Assembly: GCA_905479995.1 (NCBI GenBank) | Contig: CAJQON010000004.1 | Location: 1-64,000 of the forward strand | Length of the DNA stretch: 64,000 nt | Direction of reading: 5' to 3' | Origin: an uncultured Flavobacteriales bacterium | Lineage (GTDB): Bacteria; Bacteroidota; Bacteroidia; Flavobacteriales_E; Vicingaceae | Shown here: piece after piece, positions 38,292-48,245 of the stretch | How positions within the stretch are numbered: position 1 is the first letter of the stretch | Layout of the letters: every line of letters begins with the position of its first letter | Notes under the pieces: generated by a model | Databases searched by the model: none | The model's input: the letters and a program-made list of their open reading frames with translations, nothing else | Told to the model about the DNA's origin: nothing | Translations under genes and position numbers: made by a program

Positions 38292-39644
38292 TTATGTCGT
38301 TTCTTTACGAACTAAATCTAATGCCTCTCTAACAATTCTTTGAGTTTCTATTTTTGATGTACATCCAAATTCACATAAAGCGAAATCTTCTGGAGCTACT
38401 TCGTAAACACCTAATTTCTCCATTAAATCAATATCTTCTACAATCATCGATTTTAATAAATGAACTGGTAAGATGTCCATCGGAAATAATTTTTCATATT
38501 CCCCAGACATTACAAAGGCTCTTTCTTCACCATTTAAGTTGGTATCTAAATCTCTTTCTTTATTAGGAGACAAGAATGACATTGAGGTTTTAGATAAACT
38601 AAATCCGTTAAACCCAATAAATGGTAACCAACCAAACATTCTGTTTTTACCACCTTCAGTAATTACTGATACTTGGTAATCGTAAAATCCTAAATGACCA
38701 TCGGCAGCTATTTGAGTTCCAGACAATGGATTTCCACTTATAAATCTTCCACCTTCTTCGGTAGCTCCTTTTAACAAGTCACCAATGTTGGCTCCTAATA
38801 CTGTCTTGTAATATTTTGGTGTATTAACTTTTGCTCCCGCAACAACTATTGCTCTAGAAGCATCAAACTTTCCTTCTTTAAACAATTTACCAATTGTTAA
38901 CACATCTAAAGCTCTTAATACCCAAACCACTTCTCCTTTATTTAAAGGATCTATATTGTGCAATTGTATTCCAACGTTTCCTGCTGGATGTGGACCAGAT
39001 ACTTTATTTATTTGAACATTTTTAGCTCCTGTAAATGCTGCATCAGCATTAGCATTGCCTGTAATGTTTAAATGAACAGTTCCTTCGGTCAATTTTGCTA
39101 AAGCATCTATTCCAGCTTGCAACAATTCATCTTGTCCATGTGTTATAAATCCATAATCTGGAGCTAATGGTGCAGAATCAAATGCTGTAATGTGAATTGC
39201 TTTTGGCGTTTCTTCAGGATTAGCAACTATATCAAAAGGTCGTTGACGAACAAATGGCCAAACACCACTTTTTAACATGTTATCAATTACTTCTTCTCTA
39301 GACAAGCTATTTGGGTCTGCTTGCTTAAAAGTTTCAAATTGATTGGCTCCGTCAGCCTTAATTTTAATTTCTAATACTTTTCTCTTCTCTCCTCTTTTGA
39401 TTTCGGTCACTTCTCCACTAATAGGTGAAGTAAACAATACCTTGTCATTTTCCTTGTTATAGTAAACTGGAGAACCAGCTTTTACTTTTGCCCCTTCCTT
39501 TACAGAAAGTTTAGGCTTTAATCCAGGAAAGTCAGTAGGCTTCAAAACCACATCAGAAGTAGAAACAGAATCAGCGTAAATCTTTTCAGCTAAACCAGTT
39601 AGCTTAATATTTACACCTTTACGAATCTTTACGTCTTTTGACAT
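38292..39644 (-). CDS. nqrA: Na+-translocating NADH:quinone reductase subunit A
   Basis: A 450-residue cytoplasmic subunit without membrane helices, thought to bind quinone at the interface with NqrB. The start DVKIRKGVNIKLTGLAEK is the family's hallmark, followed by a biotinyl-lipoyl-like hammerhead (KPKLSVKEGAKVKAGSPVYY), an SLBB-type region and the C-terminal ALCEFGCTSKIETQRIVREA. It is the first gene of the operon and stands behind a good consensus promoter. Having Nqr as NADH dehydrogenase points to a sodium-rich habitat. Confidence 0.97.
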   Translation of the reverse strand: MSKDVKIRKGVNIKLTGLAEKIYADSVSTSDVVLKPTDFPGLKPKLSVKEGAKVKAGSPVYYNKENDKVLFTSPISGEVTEIKRGEKRKVLEIKIKADGANQFETFKQADPNSLSREEVIDNMLKSGVWPFVRQRPFDIVANPEETPKAIHITAFDSAPLAPDYGFITHGQDELLQAGIDALAKLTEGTVHLNITGNANADAAFTGAKNVQINKVSGPHPAGNVGIQLHNIDPLNKGEVVWVLRALDVLTIGKLFKEGKFDASRAIVVAGAKVNTPKYYKTVLGANIGDLLKGATEEGGRFISGNPLSGTQIAADGHLGFYDYQVSVITEGGKNRMFGWLPFIGFNGFSLSKTSMSFLSPNKERDLDTNLNGEERAFVMSGEYEKLFPMDILPVHLLKSMIVEDIDLMEKLGVYEVAPEDFALCEFGCTSKIETQRIVREALDLVRKETT

Positions 39645-39670
39645 ATTTAATTTTTTGTTGGAATATCTAG

Positions 39671-39700
39671 CAAAAATATAAAATTGATTAAGCTTTCAAA
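39671..39700 (-). promoter_or_regulatory. Consensus Bacteroidota promoter for nqrABCDEF
   Basis: On the minus strand a TTTG -33 box (39697-39700) is followed after 18 bases by TATTTTTG (39671-39678), an exact TAnnTTTG -7 box. The predicted start leaves a leader of roughly 20 bases before the nqrA ATG at 39644. It is the best promoter in the window. Confidence 0.7.
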
Positions 39701-39788
39701 GTAATTTTTAATTGATTTTTTAACAAAATAGACCAGTTGGTATATTAATTGGTTCAATATAGTAATTTAGCAAACCAAGATCCATTTT

Positions 39789-41129
39789 ATGAAATCACTC
39801 AGCATTAGAACTATATTGACTTTGGCAACAATTGCCATCCTAATTATTACCTCTACAGCAGCTACAATAAAAAATGTAGAAAATAATGATGATGATTATG
39901 CCGAAACTAATTTTTTCAGATATGATGACTATATATATGATGATAGCATAAAAACCGTATTACTTTTTAATCCAGCTTCCGAATTAAGTTACCCCATATT
40001 GAGTTTAACTGGCAATGATAAACTCAAATTGAGCTTTGATGACTTAAGAAGATCAAATCTCTCTAACTTTTATTACACTATTATACATTGCGATCGGTCA
40101 TGGGAACCTTCAGACCTAAGCCAAAACGAATACATTGATGGTTTTTTTGAAGATGAAATTTTTGAATACAAATACTCAACAAACACAGATATTGCTTACA
40201 CTCATTATGATATTGAGTTTCCGAATGAGAATCTCCAAATCTCCAAATCAGGCAATTACATATTAAAGGTATACAATCAAGGCGAAGAAGATAAACCTAT
40301 TATTACCAGACGATTTGTTGTTTACGAAAACCGCCTTTCAGTTTCTTTAAATATTAAAAGAGCCACAGACGTGAATGAAAGTTATTTTAGACATGAAATT
40401 GATTTTGAGATTGATCATCGTGGATATGATATTCCGTATCCTTTTAAAAACTTACAAGTCGTTTTAATGCAAAATTTTAGGTTTGACAATGCCATCACCA
40501 ACTTAAAACCCATTTACATTAAAGACGATAAATTGATTTACGACTATAACAATAGTGAGAATGTATTTGACGGAATTAATGAATTTAGAAACCTAGAATT
40601 AAAAAACTTATTGTACCAAGGAATTATGGTAAACACCATTAAATATAGTCCAATTGATAAAATTACTCACGTATATCTTTTAAATGACGAAGCACGCTCC
40701 TACAAAAAATACTACTCATCACAAGACCTTAATGGCAACTTTTTAATTAAGAAAGATGGTGCTATTGACACTGATACCGATGCCGATTACGTGAAAGTTC
40801 ATTTTAACTTGCCCTATCCACAACCATTACCAGATGGAAACCTTTATTTGATGGGGAAGTTTAGTGACTGGAAATTTAGAGAAGAATTAAAGTTAGATTA
40901 TGACACACTAAACCTGAGCTACAATAAAACGGTTCTTTTAAAACAAGGTTATTACAACTATATGTACTGTTTTGTTAAAGATGGATCTAAAAATACTGGA
41001 GACTTTTCTACCATAGAAGGTTCTCATTACGAAACAGAAAATGCCTACTCTGTTTTAGTTTACCATAAAGAACTAAATGACAATTATGATAGATTGGTTG
41101 GGTTCTCAACAAAAACCAATAGAGAGTAA
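39789..41129 (+). CDS. DUF5103 / type IX secretion system plug-domain protein
   Basis: A 446-residue exported protein with signal peptide (SIRTILTLATIAILIITSTA). The segment VLLFNPASELSYPILSLTG, then KLKLSFDDL and YYTIIHCDRSWEPSDL with EYIDGF is the hallmark of DUF5103. A homologue was seen as the 'Plug' bound to the SprA translocon, sealing the pore when PorV and cargo are absent. The C-terminal part (NLYLMGKFSDWKF, LLKQGYYNYMYCF) resembles a carbohydrate-binding-like immunoglobulin fold. It is transcribed away from nqrA and meets the efflux operon end to end, with one base between stops. Confidence 0.88.
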   Translation: MKSLSIRTILTLATIAILIITSTAATIKNVENNDDDYAETNFFRYDDYIYDDSIKTVLLFNPASELSYPILSLTGNDKLKLSFDDLRRSNLSNFYYTIIHCDRSWEPSDLSQNEYIDGFFEDEIFEYKYSTNTDIAYTHYDIEFPNENLQISKSGNYILKVYNQGEEDKPIITRRFVVYENRLSVSLNIKRATDVNESYFRHEIDFEIDHRGYDIPYPFKNLQVVLMQNFRFDNAITNLKPIYIKDDKLIYDYNNSENVFDGINEFRNLELKNLLYQGIMVNTIKYSPIDKITHVYLLNDEARSYKKYYSSQDLNGNFLIKKDGAIDTDTDADYVKVHFNLPYPQPLPDGNLYLMGKFSDWKFREELKLDYDTLNLSYNKTVLLKQGYYNYMYCFVKDGSKNTGDFSTIEGSHYETENAYSVLVYHKELNDNYDRLVGFSTKTNRE

Positions 41130-41130
41130 C

Positions 41131-42465
41131 TTACTTAAATATTGGTTCTCCAAAATAAAATTCTAATACCTTCAATTTGAACATAAAATCATACTTACTC
41201 TGAATTAACTGAGATTGAGCATTTACTAAGTTGTTCTTTGTTTGGTTAAAATCGAACGAATTAATTGATCCAGCCTTAAACCGCTCCTGCGAATATTCAA
41301 ATGCTTTGGTTTGAGCTTTTACAGATGCTGTAGCGGCATCAAACGATTTTGAAGCAGACATTGCATCAGTATATGCAGATTGAATTGTTTCTCGTAACCG
41401 AAGACGTTCACTATCCAGCGAATAAGTAAATTTTTGGTAGTTAACTTTTGCTTTATTTACATTATTCCGAAATTGGTAACGATTAAAGATTGGAACATTT
41501 AATGAGAAGACCAGTGACTTCCCTAAATTATTATCCAATTGATTACCAAACGTAAAAGGAGCAAAATCTTTAAATCCCTGACGATGCTGGTAAACGGTAT
41601 TCATTCCCATACTCATTGTTAAGGATGGATAAAAATTCGCCTTTGCTATTGACATCCCTTTTTCAGCACTCAAAATATTAAGCTCTGCTAACTTTACTTC
41701 TGGAAATTCAGCATTTGCTTTATCGTAAATAGCTTGAACATCATTCCCTAAAATTGCCTGATCCTCAACATTTACCTGCATTTCTGCAACAGAAATTTTA
41801 CTTGAATTCAGCTGTAAAAGTTGAGCCAATCTTAAACTAGCCAACTCTAAGTTATTCTGATTAGCAACAAGGTTCTGATTGTCAGCAGCCAAATTTGATT
41901 TTATATTTAACAAATCTCCTTCAGCCAAAACTCCCGCACTCACCAACTCCTCTATCCTTCTTACTTCATTACTACTTATTTGCAATTGAGACTCGGCCAC
42001 CTTTAGTTGTTCTTGGGCAAAAAGAATTTGCAAATAAGAATTCACAACATTTAATGAAATGTCATTTTTTATTTTGGCAATAGAAGCCTCTTGAACTTCT
42101 ACCCCTATTTTTGCTTGCTTTAATCCTTGAACATTCGCAAATCCATCAAATAAATTAATAGAAGAATTTAACCCGAAATTATTCGATCTAAAATCTGCTG
42201 CTGCTCTAGATCCTGAAGCAGTTATAGATGATCCAAAGTTGAAATTTTGAGAAGCATTTGCATTTAAATTCGGTGCAAAATTCCATTTGGCAGACTTTAC
42301 ATCTTCAATAGATATCTCTTTATCTAGCTGGGCCTGCTTTACAGAAATATTATTTTCCAAAGCATAACTCACACATTCCTGAAGTGTCCATATTTTATCC
42401 TCTTGAGCAACAACAGTTTGAATAACTGCAATTGCCAATAAGAGCATTGTACTTTTTAACCTCAT
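41131..42465 (-). CDS. TolC family outer-membrane efflux protein
   Basis: A 444-residue outer-membrane channel with signal peptide (KSTMLLLAIAVIQTVVAQ). The sequence shows the two-fold repeat of long coiled-coil helices and short barrel strands of the OEP family (WTLQECVSYALENNISVKQA; ERFKAGSINSFDFNQTKNNL). It is the last gene of a five-gene export operon and would give the periplasmic adaptor an exit duct. Gap of 3 bases to the adaptor gene. Confidence 0.93.
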   Translation of the reverse strand: MRLKSTMLLLAIAVIQTVVAQEDKIWTLQECVSYALENNISVKQAQLDKEISIEDVKSAKWNFAPNLNANASQNFNFGSSITASGSRAAADFRSNNFGLNSSINLFDGFANVQGLKQAKIGVEVQEASIAKIKNDISLNVVNSYLQILFAQEQLKVAESQLQISSNEVRRIEELVSAGVLAEGDLLNIKSNLAADNQNLVANQNNLELASLRLAQLLQLNSSKISVAEMQVNVEDQAILGNDVQAIYDKANAEFPEVKLAELNILSAEKGMSIAKANFYPSLTMSMGMNTVYQHRQGFKDFAPFTFGNQLDNNLGKSLVFSLNVPIFNRYQFRNNVNKAKVNYQKFTYSLDSERLRLRETIQSAYTDAMSASKSFDAATASVKAQTKAFEYSQERFKAGSINSFDFNQTKNNLVNAQSQLIQSKYDFMFKLKVLEFYFGEPIFK

Positions 42466-42468
42466 AAC

Positions 42469-43596
42469 TTATTTTTTATTTTCCTTTTTACTTGCTTCAT
42501 TTTTAAATGGTTCTGTAATGTTCCATACCTTCACTTTATCTTCCAAAGTAAGTCCCTCCAATACCTCCACCATTATTCCATCTGAAATTCCCAACTCAAC
42601 ATCTCTTTTTTCAAATTGTTGATCACCAAGGTCAAGTTCAACAAATGGCTTCTGGGTATATTGATCAAACTGAACTAGAGCCTCCTTAACAGAGAGCACG
42701 CCTACTTTTTCTCCAATTACGATAGTAGCATTTGCACTATATCCAGCTCTTACAAAGAAATTAGAATCTAAGGTAACATCGGCCTCAATTTTAAATTGCA
42801 CTGCACCCTGCTCTTCAATTCCTTGAGGCGCAACAAAACGTAAACGAGCCTCAAACATTTTATCATTAATTGCCCCAAGACTAATGATTAGTGGCATATT
42901 CATTTTCAATTTGCCTACCTCTGCTTCATCTACCTGACCTTCAAAAATCATAACCGTCAAATCGGCAATTGTTGCCACAGTTGTTCCTGGGTTAAAATTA
43001 TTACTTTCAATTACTTGATCACCTTTCTTTACAGGAATGTCTAATACAGTTCCTGCAACAGTCGCCCTAATATTTGTATTGGCAGCGCCTTTACCAGCAG
43101 TTCCCATCTGTATAATTTTTAAGTCATTTTGAGCATTAACCAATTCTTGTTTTGCTTGATTATACCTCAATTCTATGGCAATAAAATCTTGATTGGAAAT
43201 AATTCCTTTGTCGTAAAGCGCTTTGTTCCGCTTGTAATCAATCTCACTGTTTTTAAGTACAATTTTAGCGTTATCAACTCTCCCACTAGCACTATTTAGT
43301 GCAGCCTCATTTGGCACTACTTTAATTCTAGCAATAAGATCTCCAGCTTTTAATACTTCACCTTCCTTCACAAAAACCGCCTCAATAATCCCTGAAATCT
43401 GAGGCTTAATTTCTACTTGATCTTCAGGCACAACCTTCCCTGTAGCAACGGTCTTTTTCTTTATTGTAGCCTTTACTGGATTTTCAGATTCGTATTGAAC
43501 CGGATCTTGATTATTGGTTGATATAAAAAAGCTTGTGGCGTATATTACTCCTAAAATGACAAGGATGATTAGCAGGTATCTGAATACTTTTTTCAT
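42469..43596 (-). CDS. Periplasmic adaptor (HlyD/MacA-like membrane-fusion protein)
   Basis: A 375-residue adaptor with one N-terminal membrane helix (YLLIILVILGVIYATSFFI). The biotinyl-lipoyl halves (VEIKPQISGIIEAVFVKEGE and ATVAGTVLDIPVKKGDQV) flank a coiled-coil hairpin, and a beta-barrel domain follows (MIFEGQVDEAEVGKL). It links the inner-membrane ABC permeases to the TolC-like channel. Domain layout fits MacA. Gap of 25 bases after the upstream permease gene. Confidence 0.93.
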   Translation of the reverse strand: MKKVFRYLLIILVILGVIYATSFFISTNNQDPVQYESENPVKATIKKKTVATGKVVPEDQVEIKPQISGIIEAVFVKEGEVLKAGDLIARIKVVPNEAALNSASGRVDNAKIVLKNSEIDYKRNKALYDKGIISNQDFIAIELRYNQAKQELVNAQNDLKIIQMGTAGKGAANTNIRATVAGTVLDIPVKKGDQVIESNNFNPGTTVATIADLTVMIFEGQVDEAEVGKLKMNMPLIISLGAINDKMFEARLRFVAPQGIEEQGAVQFKIEADVTLDSNFFVRAGYSANATIVIGEKVGVLSVKEALVQFDQYTQKPFVELDLGDQQFEKRDVELGISDGIMVEVLEGLTLEDKVKVWNITEPFKNEASKKENKK

Positions 43597-43621
43597 TGAT
43601 TTATTTTTTTATAGTTATAAC

Positions 43622-44884
43622 TTATTCTTCTCTTAATGCGTCTATTGGCTTTATACTAACTGCTCTTTGAGCAGGAATTAAACCTATTAATGTTCCTAAA
43701 ACTACCATAACAAACAATGCGCCTAACACATATGGTATTGGCACCGTTGGGTTAGTATATGGTATATCGGTATCTTGGCTTAAAACGGCAATCATTTTCA
43801 ACACAAAAGCGCCTAGTACTATTCCTAAAATTCCAGCAATTAAGGTTAAAAAAACCGACTCTAAAATAATTTGTCCTCTTACCTCTGAAGGAGTTGCTCC
43901 TAGCGCTCTTCTAATCCCCAACTCCTTCGTTCTTTCTTTTACTGCAATTAACAAAATATTACCTATCCCAATTACTCCAGCAACAATAGTAGCAATTCCC
44001 ACTACAAGCGATAAAAAAGTGAGCCCTTTTGCAAAACCACTTATACGAGTAAACAGCTCCCCTAAATTAAACGACCCAATAGCACGTTCATCTTCTGGAG
44101 CAATTTGATGAATCTTTTTCAATTGACTTTTAACGTTCTTTTCTACCTGAATAACATCTGCATCATCATATGCCGCAATTGCCAACCACCCAACATCGTT
44201 TCCTGTATTGTATAATTTTCGATAGGTAGAAAAAGGTATTGTAATATCTCCATCATCACCAAAACCACCACCATCTTCAAATTTTTTAACTCCAATAACT
44301 CTAAAAAAGACTTTGTCTATCTGAATAAATTTACCAATAGGATCTTCATCTTTAGCAAACAACTCTTTCTGTGTTCGCTCACCAATAACACAAACTTTTC
44401 TATTCTCAGCTATATCTCCTTCGTTTACAAATCGCCCACCGTTATATATTTTTTGAGTAGCAATTTTACTCAAAACAGGGTAATCTCCATAAATACTATA
44501 AACACCAACGCGTTGTCCAAAAACAACACTTCCTGCCTCCCCACCAAAAGCTCCTTTCACAATTCTTGGAGCAATAAATTCTATTTGAGGTATCCGTCTT
44601 TTCAAAAGGTCTACATCCTCTAGTTTTAGCTGAATTGATCTTCCTGTTTTAAATCCTGCATAAGGAACACTAGTTTGTTGAGCCCAAGCAAACATACTAT
44701 TCATAGCTACATCTTCAAATCGTTCTTCAAAACCATTATCTAATCCTTTGGCAGCTCCAGACAAAACAATGTAAATAAAGATACCCCAAAGCACACCTAT
44801 AACTGTAATGATAGTTCTAGCTCTATTTTTTCGAATAGAACCAAATATCTCTTGCCATATGTCTCGTTTAAACAACAACATCAT
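43622..44884 (-). CDS. MacB-like ABC transporter permease (second)
   Basis: A 420-residue permease with the MacB/FtsX topology: one N-terminal helix (ARTIITVIGVLWGIFIYIVL), a large periplasmic MacB_PCD domain (about 50-270), and three C-terminal helices. The FtsX motif KERTKELGIRRALGATPSEV is complete. It is a paralogue of the preceding permease, with a 4-base ATGA overlap, so the complex is likely a heterodimer. Exported substrate unknown (peptide, lipid or drug). Confidence 0.92.
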   Translation of the reverse strand: MMLLFKRDIWQEIFGSIRKNRARTIITVIGVLWGIFIYIVLSGAAKGLDNGFEERFEDVAMNSMFAWAQQTSVPYAGFKTGRSIQLKLEDVDLLKRRIPQIEFIAPRIVKGAFGGEAGSVVFGQRVGVYSIYGDYPVLSKIATQKIYNGGRFVNEGDIAENRKVCVIGERTQKELFAKDEDPIGKFIQIDKVFFRVIGVKKFEDGGGFGDDGDITIPFSTYRKLYNTGNDVGWLAIAAYDDADVIQVEKNVKSQLKKIHQIAPEDERAIGSFNLGELFTRISGFAKGLTFLSLVVGIATIVAGVIGIGNILLIAVKERTKELGIRRALGATPSEVRGQIILESVFLTLIAGILGIVLGAFVLKMIAVLSQDTDIPYTNPTVPIPYVLGALFVMVVLGTLIGLIPAQRAVSIKPIDALREE

Positions 44885-46110
44885 TCGTCTCTTAAAGCAA
44901 CAATAGGTTTAATTCTTGCAGCTCTTCTTGCTGGAACATAACCAGCAATTGCACCAAATACAATTAAAATAATAGTAGCAAAAACGGCTGTCCCCATATT
45001 AATATAAGGGTTTTTAATAAAATAATCATCCAAAGTATCTCCCAAAGAATTCAATAAAAAAATACCGCTAAACAAACCAAAATAACCAGCAGCCGTAGTA
45101 ATAAATATAGATTCCTGCAAAATCATTAAGATAACAGAGCGAGGAGAAGCGCCTATTGCTTTCCGAATACCTAATTCCTTAGTTCTTTCCTTTACTACAT
45201 AGATCATAATATTACTAATCCCAATAATTCCTGCTATAAGAGTTCCCAAACCTACAAAGGTTACCACCATTTGTAAAATGCTACCAAACTGTTGATTCTC
45301 TTCTAGTTTTTCAGCAACATTTCTGATAAAAATGCCACTTTCATCCAAAGGATGTATATCATGTCTTTTCCTCATAAAGTTCATCAAGTCTTCATCAAAC
45401 TGCATGGCTCCTTTATATCCAATTGCCGGATTGAAGGCCACTATAATTTGCCCTAATTTATCCGTATTTTTTTCTATGAGTTGATTCGTAGTATAAGGAA
45501 CATAAACAAAACGCTCTTCATTATCACCACCATCATCCTGAAAAACTCCAACAACTTTAAATGATCTTTTCCCTATACCAACATATTTCCCTAAAGCATC
45601 TTCACCATCAAAGAGATCAATCTCAACAAGACGACCAATTACAACATATTTGGTCTTATTCTTTACATCTTCATTATTAATGTACCTCCCTTTCATCAAG
45701 ATGGTCTTTTCAGCCTTTTGATGACCTGGAGCGACAGCTCTTAAACCATAATTATTAGAAGTGTTTTTATACTTTACGGTATAATTACGCTCTATTCGAG
45801 GTGTGATATAATCGATTTGATAGCCAAAGCTTTTTTCAATAGCCTCCATATCTGAATTGTCAAATTCTATTGACCTACCCGACTTAAAACCATTATATGG
45901 AATATTAGTTCTACCAGGAAATAAGCGGAAAATATTGGTAGCATCATCTACAAAAAACTCTTTAAATGAATTTTTCAATCCATTGCCAAAGCCAAAAAGT
46001 ATAACAAAAATAAAGATACCTAATGCCACAGTAAAACCTGACAAAAAAGTCCTTAGCTTGTTTTTTGAAATGGTTTCGAATATTTCTTGCCAGCTATCTC
46101 TATTAAACAT
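44881..46110 (-). CDS. MacB-like ABC transporter permease (first)
   Basis: A 409-residue permease with the same topology: N-terminal helix (FLSGFTVALGIFIFVILFG), periplasmic domain, and three terminal helices with the FtsX motif KERTKELGIRKAIGASPRSV. It overlaps the ATPase gene by 8 bases and the next permease by 4. No fused ATPase, unlike Escherichia coli MacB. Confidence 0.92.
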   Translation of the reverse strand: MFNRDSWQEIFETISKNKLRTFLSGFTVALGIFIFVILFGFGNGLKNSFKEFFVDDATNIFRLFPGRTNIPYNGFKSGRSIEFDNSDMEAIEKSFGYQIDYITPRIERNYTVKYKNTSNNYGLRAVAPGHQKAEKTILMKGRYINNEDVKNKTKYVVIGRLVEIDLFDGEDALGKYVGIGKRSFKVVGVFQDDGGDNEERFVYVPYTTNQLIEKNTDKLGQIIVAFNPAIGYKGAMQFDEDLMNFMRKRHDIHPLDESGIFIRNVAEKLEENQQFGSILQMVVTFVGLGTLIAGIIGISNIMIYVVKERTKELGIRKAIGASPRSVILMILQESIFITTAAGYFGLFSGIFLLNSLGDTLDDYFIKNPYINMGTAVFATIILIVFGAIAGYVPARRAARIKPIVALRDE

Positions 46111-46804
46111 GATCTGAAGCTCTAATCTGATTAACTTCTTTATCCTCTATTATTAAGCCATCTTTTAACAGAACAATTCGTTTACACATTTGAGCAATAT
46201 CATCTTCATGCGTTACCACTAAAATGGTTTTCCCCTCATCGTTAATCTCTTGAATTAACTGCATTACCTCATAAGATGTTGTTGAATCTAGCGCTCCTGT
46301 AGGCTCATCTGCCAAAAGCACTTTAGGTTGTGCTGCTAGAGCCCTAGCAATAGCTATCCTCTGCTTCTGTCCACCAGACAATTCACTTGGCAAATGTCCA
46401 GACCAATCTGCCAAACCTACTTTAGTTAAGTATTGCATGGCTTTTTTGTGGCGTTCTTTTCTAGGAACTTTTTGATAATAAAGGGGAAGAGCAACATTCT
46501 CTATCGCTGTTTTGTAATTAATTAAGTTAAAAGATTGAAAAACAAATCCTAAAAATTTGTTTCGGTATTTTGCAGCTTTAGTTTCATTAAGGTCCTTAAT
46601 TTCAACACCATCCAAGGTGTAAGTTCCCTCTTCAGCAACATCTAACATTCCTAAGATGTTTAGTAGTGTAGATTTTCCCGAACCTGAAGAGCCCATAATA
46701 GCGACTAGTTCGCCTTCTTTTATAGAAATATTAATCCCCTTAAGAACGTGAAGCGAACTCTTACCTATAGCATAAGACTTATGTAAATCTTTAATTTCAA
46801 TCAT
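46103..46804 (-). CDS. MacB/LolD-type ABC transporter ATP-binding protein
   Basis: A 233-residue ATPase that powers the export complex. Walker A GSSGSGKST (residues 38-46), Q-loop in LGFVFQSFNLI, signature LSGGQKQR, Walker B VLLADEPTG and the switch His in VVTHEDD are all intact. It is the first gene of the operon ATPase-permease-permease-adaptor-TolC. The substrate cannot be inferred; the MacAB class exports peptides, macrolides or siderophores. Confidence 0.96.
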   Translation of the reverse strand: MIEIKDLHKSYAIGKSSLHVLKGINISIKEGELVAIMGSSGSGKSTLLNILGMLDVAEEGTYTLDGVEIKDLNETKAAKYRNKFLGFVFQSFNLINYKTAIENVALPLYYQKVPRKERHKKAMQYLTKVGLADWSGHLPSELSGGQKQRIAIARALAAQPKVLLADEPTGALDSTTSYEVMQLIQEINDEGKTILVVTHEDDIAQMCKRIVLLKDGLIIEDKEVNQIRASDHV

Positions 46805-46911
46805 AACTTAACCCAAATATCAAGTGCTAAGTTAAACCACTAAATCAAATAAAGTAGCTTCAATTTACATAGGTGGTAAAAGAAAAGGGATAAGTGGTAC
46901 TTTCTTTCTAT

Positions 46912-47007
46912 TTATCCTTTTTTATCCTTAGTACTTAAGTAAAGTACAACAAAAATAACAACTAAAACGACTGCGGTTATAATACCTGTTAGAATACCTG
47001 AATCCAT
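46912..47007 (-). CDS. 31-residue single-helix membrane protein
   Basis: A short frame, MDSGILTGIITAVVLVVIFV followed by VLYLSTKDKKG and stop. One unbroken hydrophobic helix with a short acidic start and a Lys-rich end follows the positive-inside rule, N terminus outside. It lies in the 359-base gap between the ABC operon and meaB; the rest of this gap (46805-46911 and 47008-47163) shows nothing further that I can name. Composition is far from random, but no Shine-Dalgarno or promoter was found. Could be a small regulatory or complex-stabilising subunit. Confidence 0.5.
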   Translation of the reverse strand: MDSGILTGIITAVVLVVIFVVLYLSTKDKKG

Positions 47008-47163
47008 AATAATGAGAGTTTAAAAGTATAACATTTGTTTATTCGTATCAATTAAAACAAACTTTAGATTAACCGAAATATTGTATCGACCAAACACATT
47101 TTTTGTTCTACTAATGTAATACGTAGTGCATTTAAAAATGGTTACCTTTATCGCATAGTTATT

Positions 47164-48183
47164 ATGGCCAAAAACATTAATAAAATATCACTTCCCAACA
47201 AAATCAAGCCTTCGGCTGTAACTTATTTTAATGAAATAAAAAAGGGAAATACCACTATTTTAGCAAAAGCAATTACTCTTATAGAAAGTTTAAATGCCGC
47301 ACATCAAGAAATAGCCCAAGATCTAATAGAGCTATGCTTACCATTATCTGGAAACTCTATCCGGATTGGGATAACGGGAGTTCCGGGAGTAGGAAAAAGC
47401 ACTTTTATTGAAGCCTTAGGTTCTCACCTTACGGATGATAACGGAAATAAGGTTGCTGTTTTAGCAATAGATCCAAGCAGTAAAAAAAGCAGCGGTAGTA
47501 TTTTAGGTGATAAAACGAGAATGAATAAACTCTCTGTAAATAAAAATGCTTTTGTTCGCCCTTCACCTTCGTCAGGAACACTTGGAGGTGTTGCAAAAGC
47601 AACTAGAGAAACCATTATTCTATGTGAAGCTGCTGGATTTGATGTTATCTTAATTGAAACAGTTGGAGTTGGTCAATCTGAAATAGAAGTAAAATCTATG
47701 GTTGATTTCTTTTTATTACTAATGCTAGCTGGTGCTGGAGACGAACTACAAGGTATTAAAAGAGGTATTACTGAAATTGCAGATGCATTAATCATTAACA
47801 AAGCGGATGGAGAAAACTTAACTAGTGCAAAAATTGCCGCTCAAGAATACAAGAATGCTTTACACCTATTTCCTGCCAACACAAACAACTGGATACCAAC
47901 CACTGCAACATGCTCTGCTATTAACAATACAGGAATAGCAGAAGTATGGCAAATTATTGAAAGCTTTAAGAACCTTACCAAATTGAACGGAACGTTTGAT
48001 AGTGAACGAAAAAAACAAGCTAAATACTGGCTAGAACATGCTATTAATTATAACTTGAAGGAACTTTTTTACAACAACACTGAAATTAAAGCCAAAATTG
48101 AAACCATAGAAAATGAAGTTCAAGAAGGTAAACTTAGCCCATTTAAAGCAGCCAAACAGTTACTAACTATCTTTAAAAACTAA
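47164..48183 (+). CDS. meaB: Methylmalonyl-CoA mutase-associated GTPase MeaB (ArgK family)
   Basis: A 339-residue G3E-family GTPase that protects and reloads the adenosylcobalamin-dependent methylmalonyl-CoA mutase. The GTP-binding motifs are GVPGVGKST (residues 72-80, Walker A), the switch region DPSSKKSSGSILGDKTRM, ETVGVGQSE and NKADG (base recognition). Length is typical. The mutase genes are not in the window, so the partner must be encoded elsewhere. It has its own transcription unit; a TACCTTTA motif just upstream is a weak promoter candidate. Confidence 0.95.
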   Translation: MAKNINKISLPNKIKPSAVTYFNEIKKGNTTILAKAITLIESLNAAHQEIAQDLIELCLPLSGNSIRIGITGVPGVGKSTFIEALGSHLTDDNGNKVAVLAIDPSSKKSSGSILGDKTRMNKLSVNKNAFVRPSPSSGTLGGVAKATRETIILCEAAGFDVILIETVGVGQSEIEVKSMVDFFLLLMLAGAGDELQGIKRGITEIADALIINKADGENLTSAKIAAQEYKNALHLFPANTNNWIPTTATCSAINNTGIAEVWQIIESFKNLTKLNGTFDSERKKQAKYWLEHAINYNLKELFYNNTEIKAKIETIENEVQEGKLSPFKAAKQLLTIFKN

Positions 48184-48245
48184 TTAAAATCAGGTTTTTA
48201 TTAAAAAGAAGGCTTTACATTTGCATTAAATAACAAAAACTAAGC

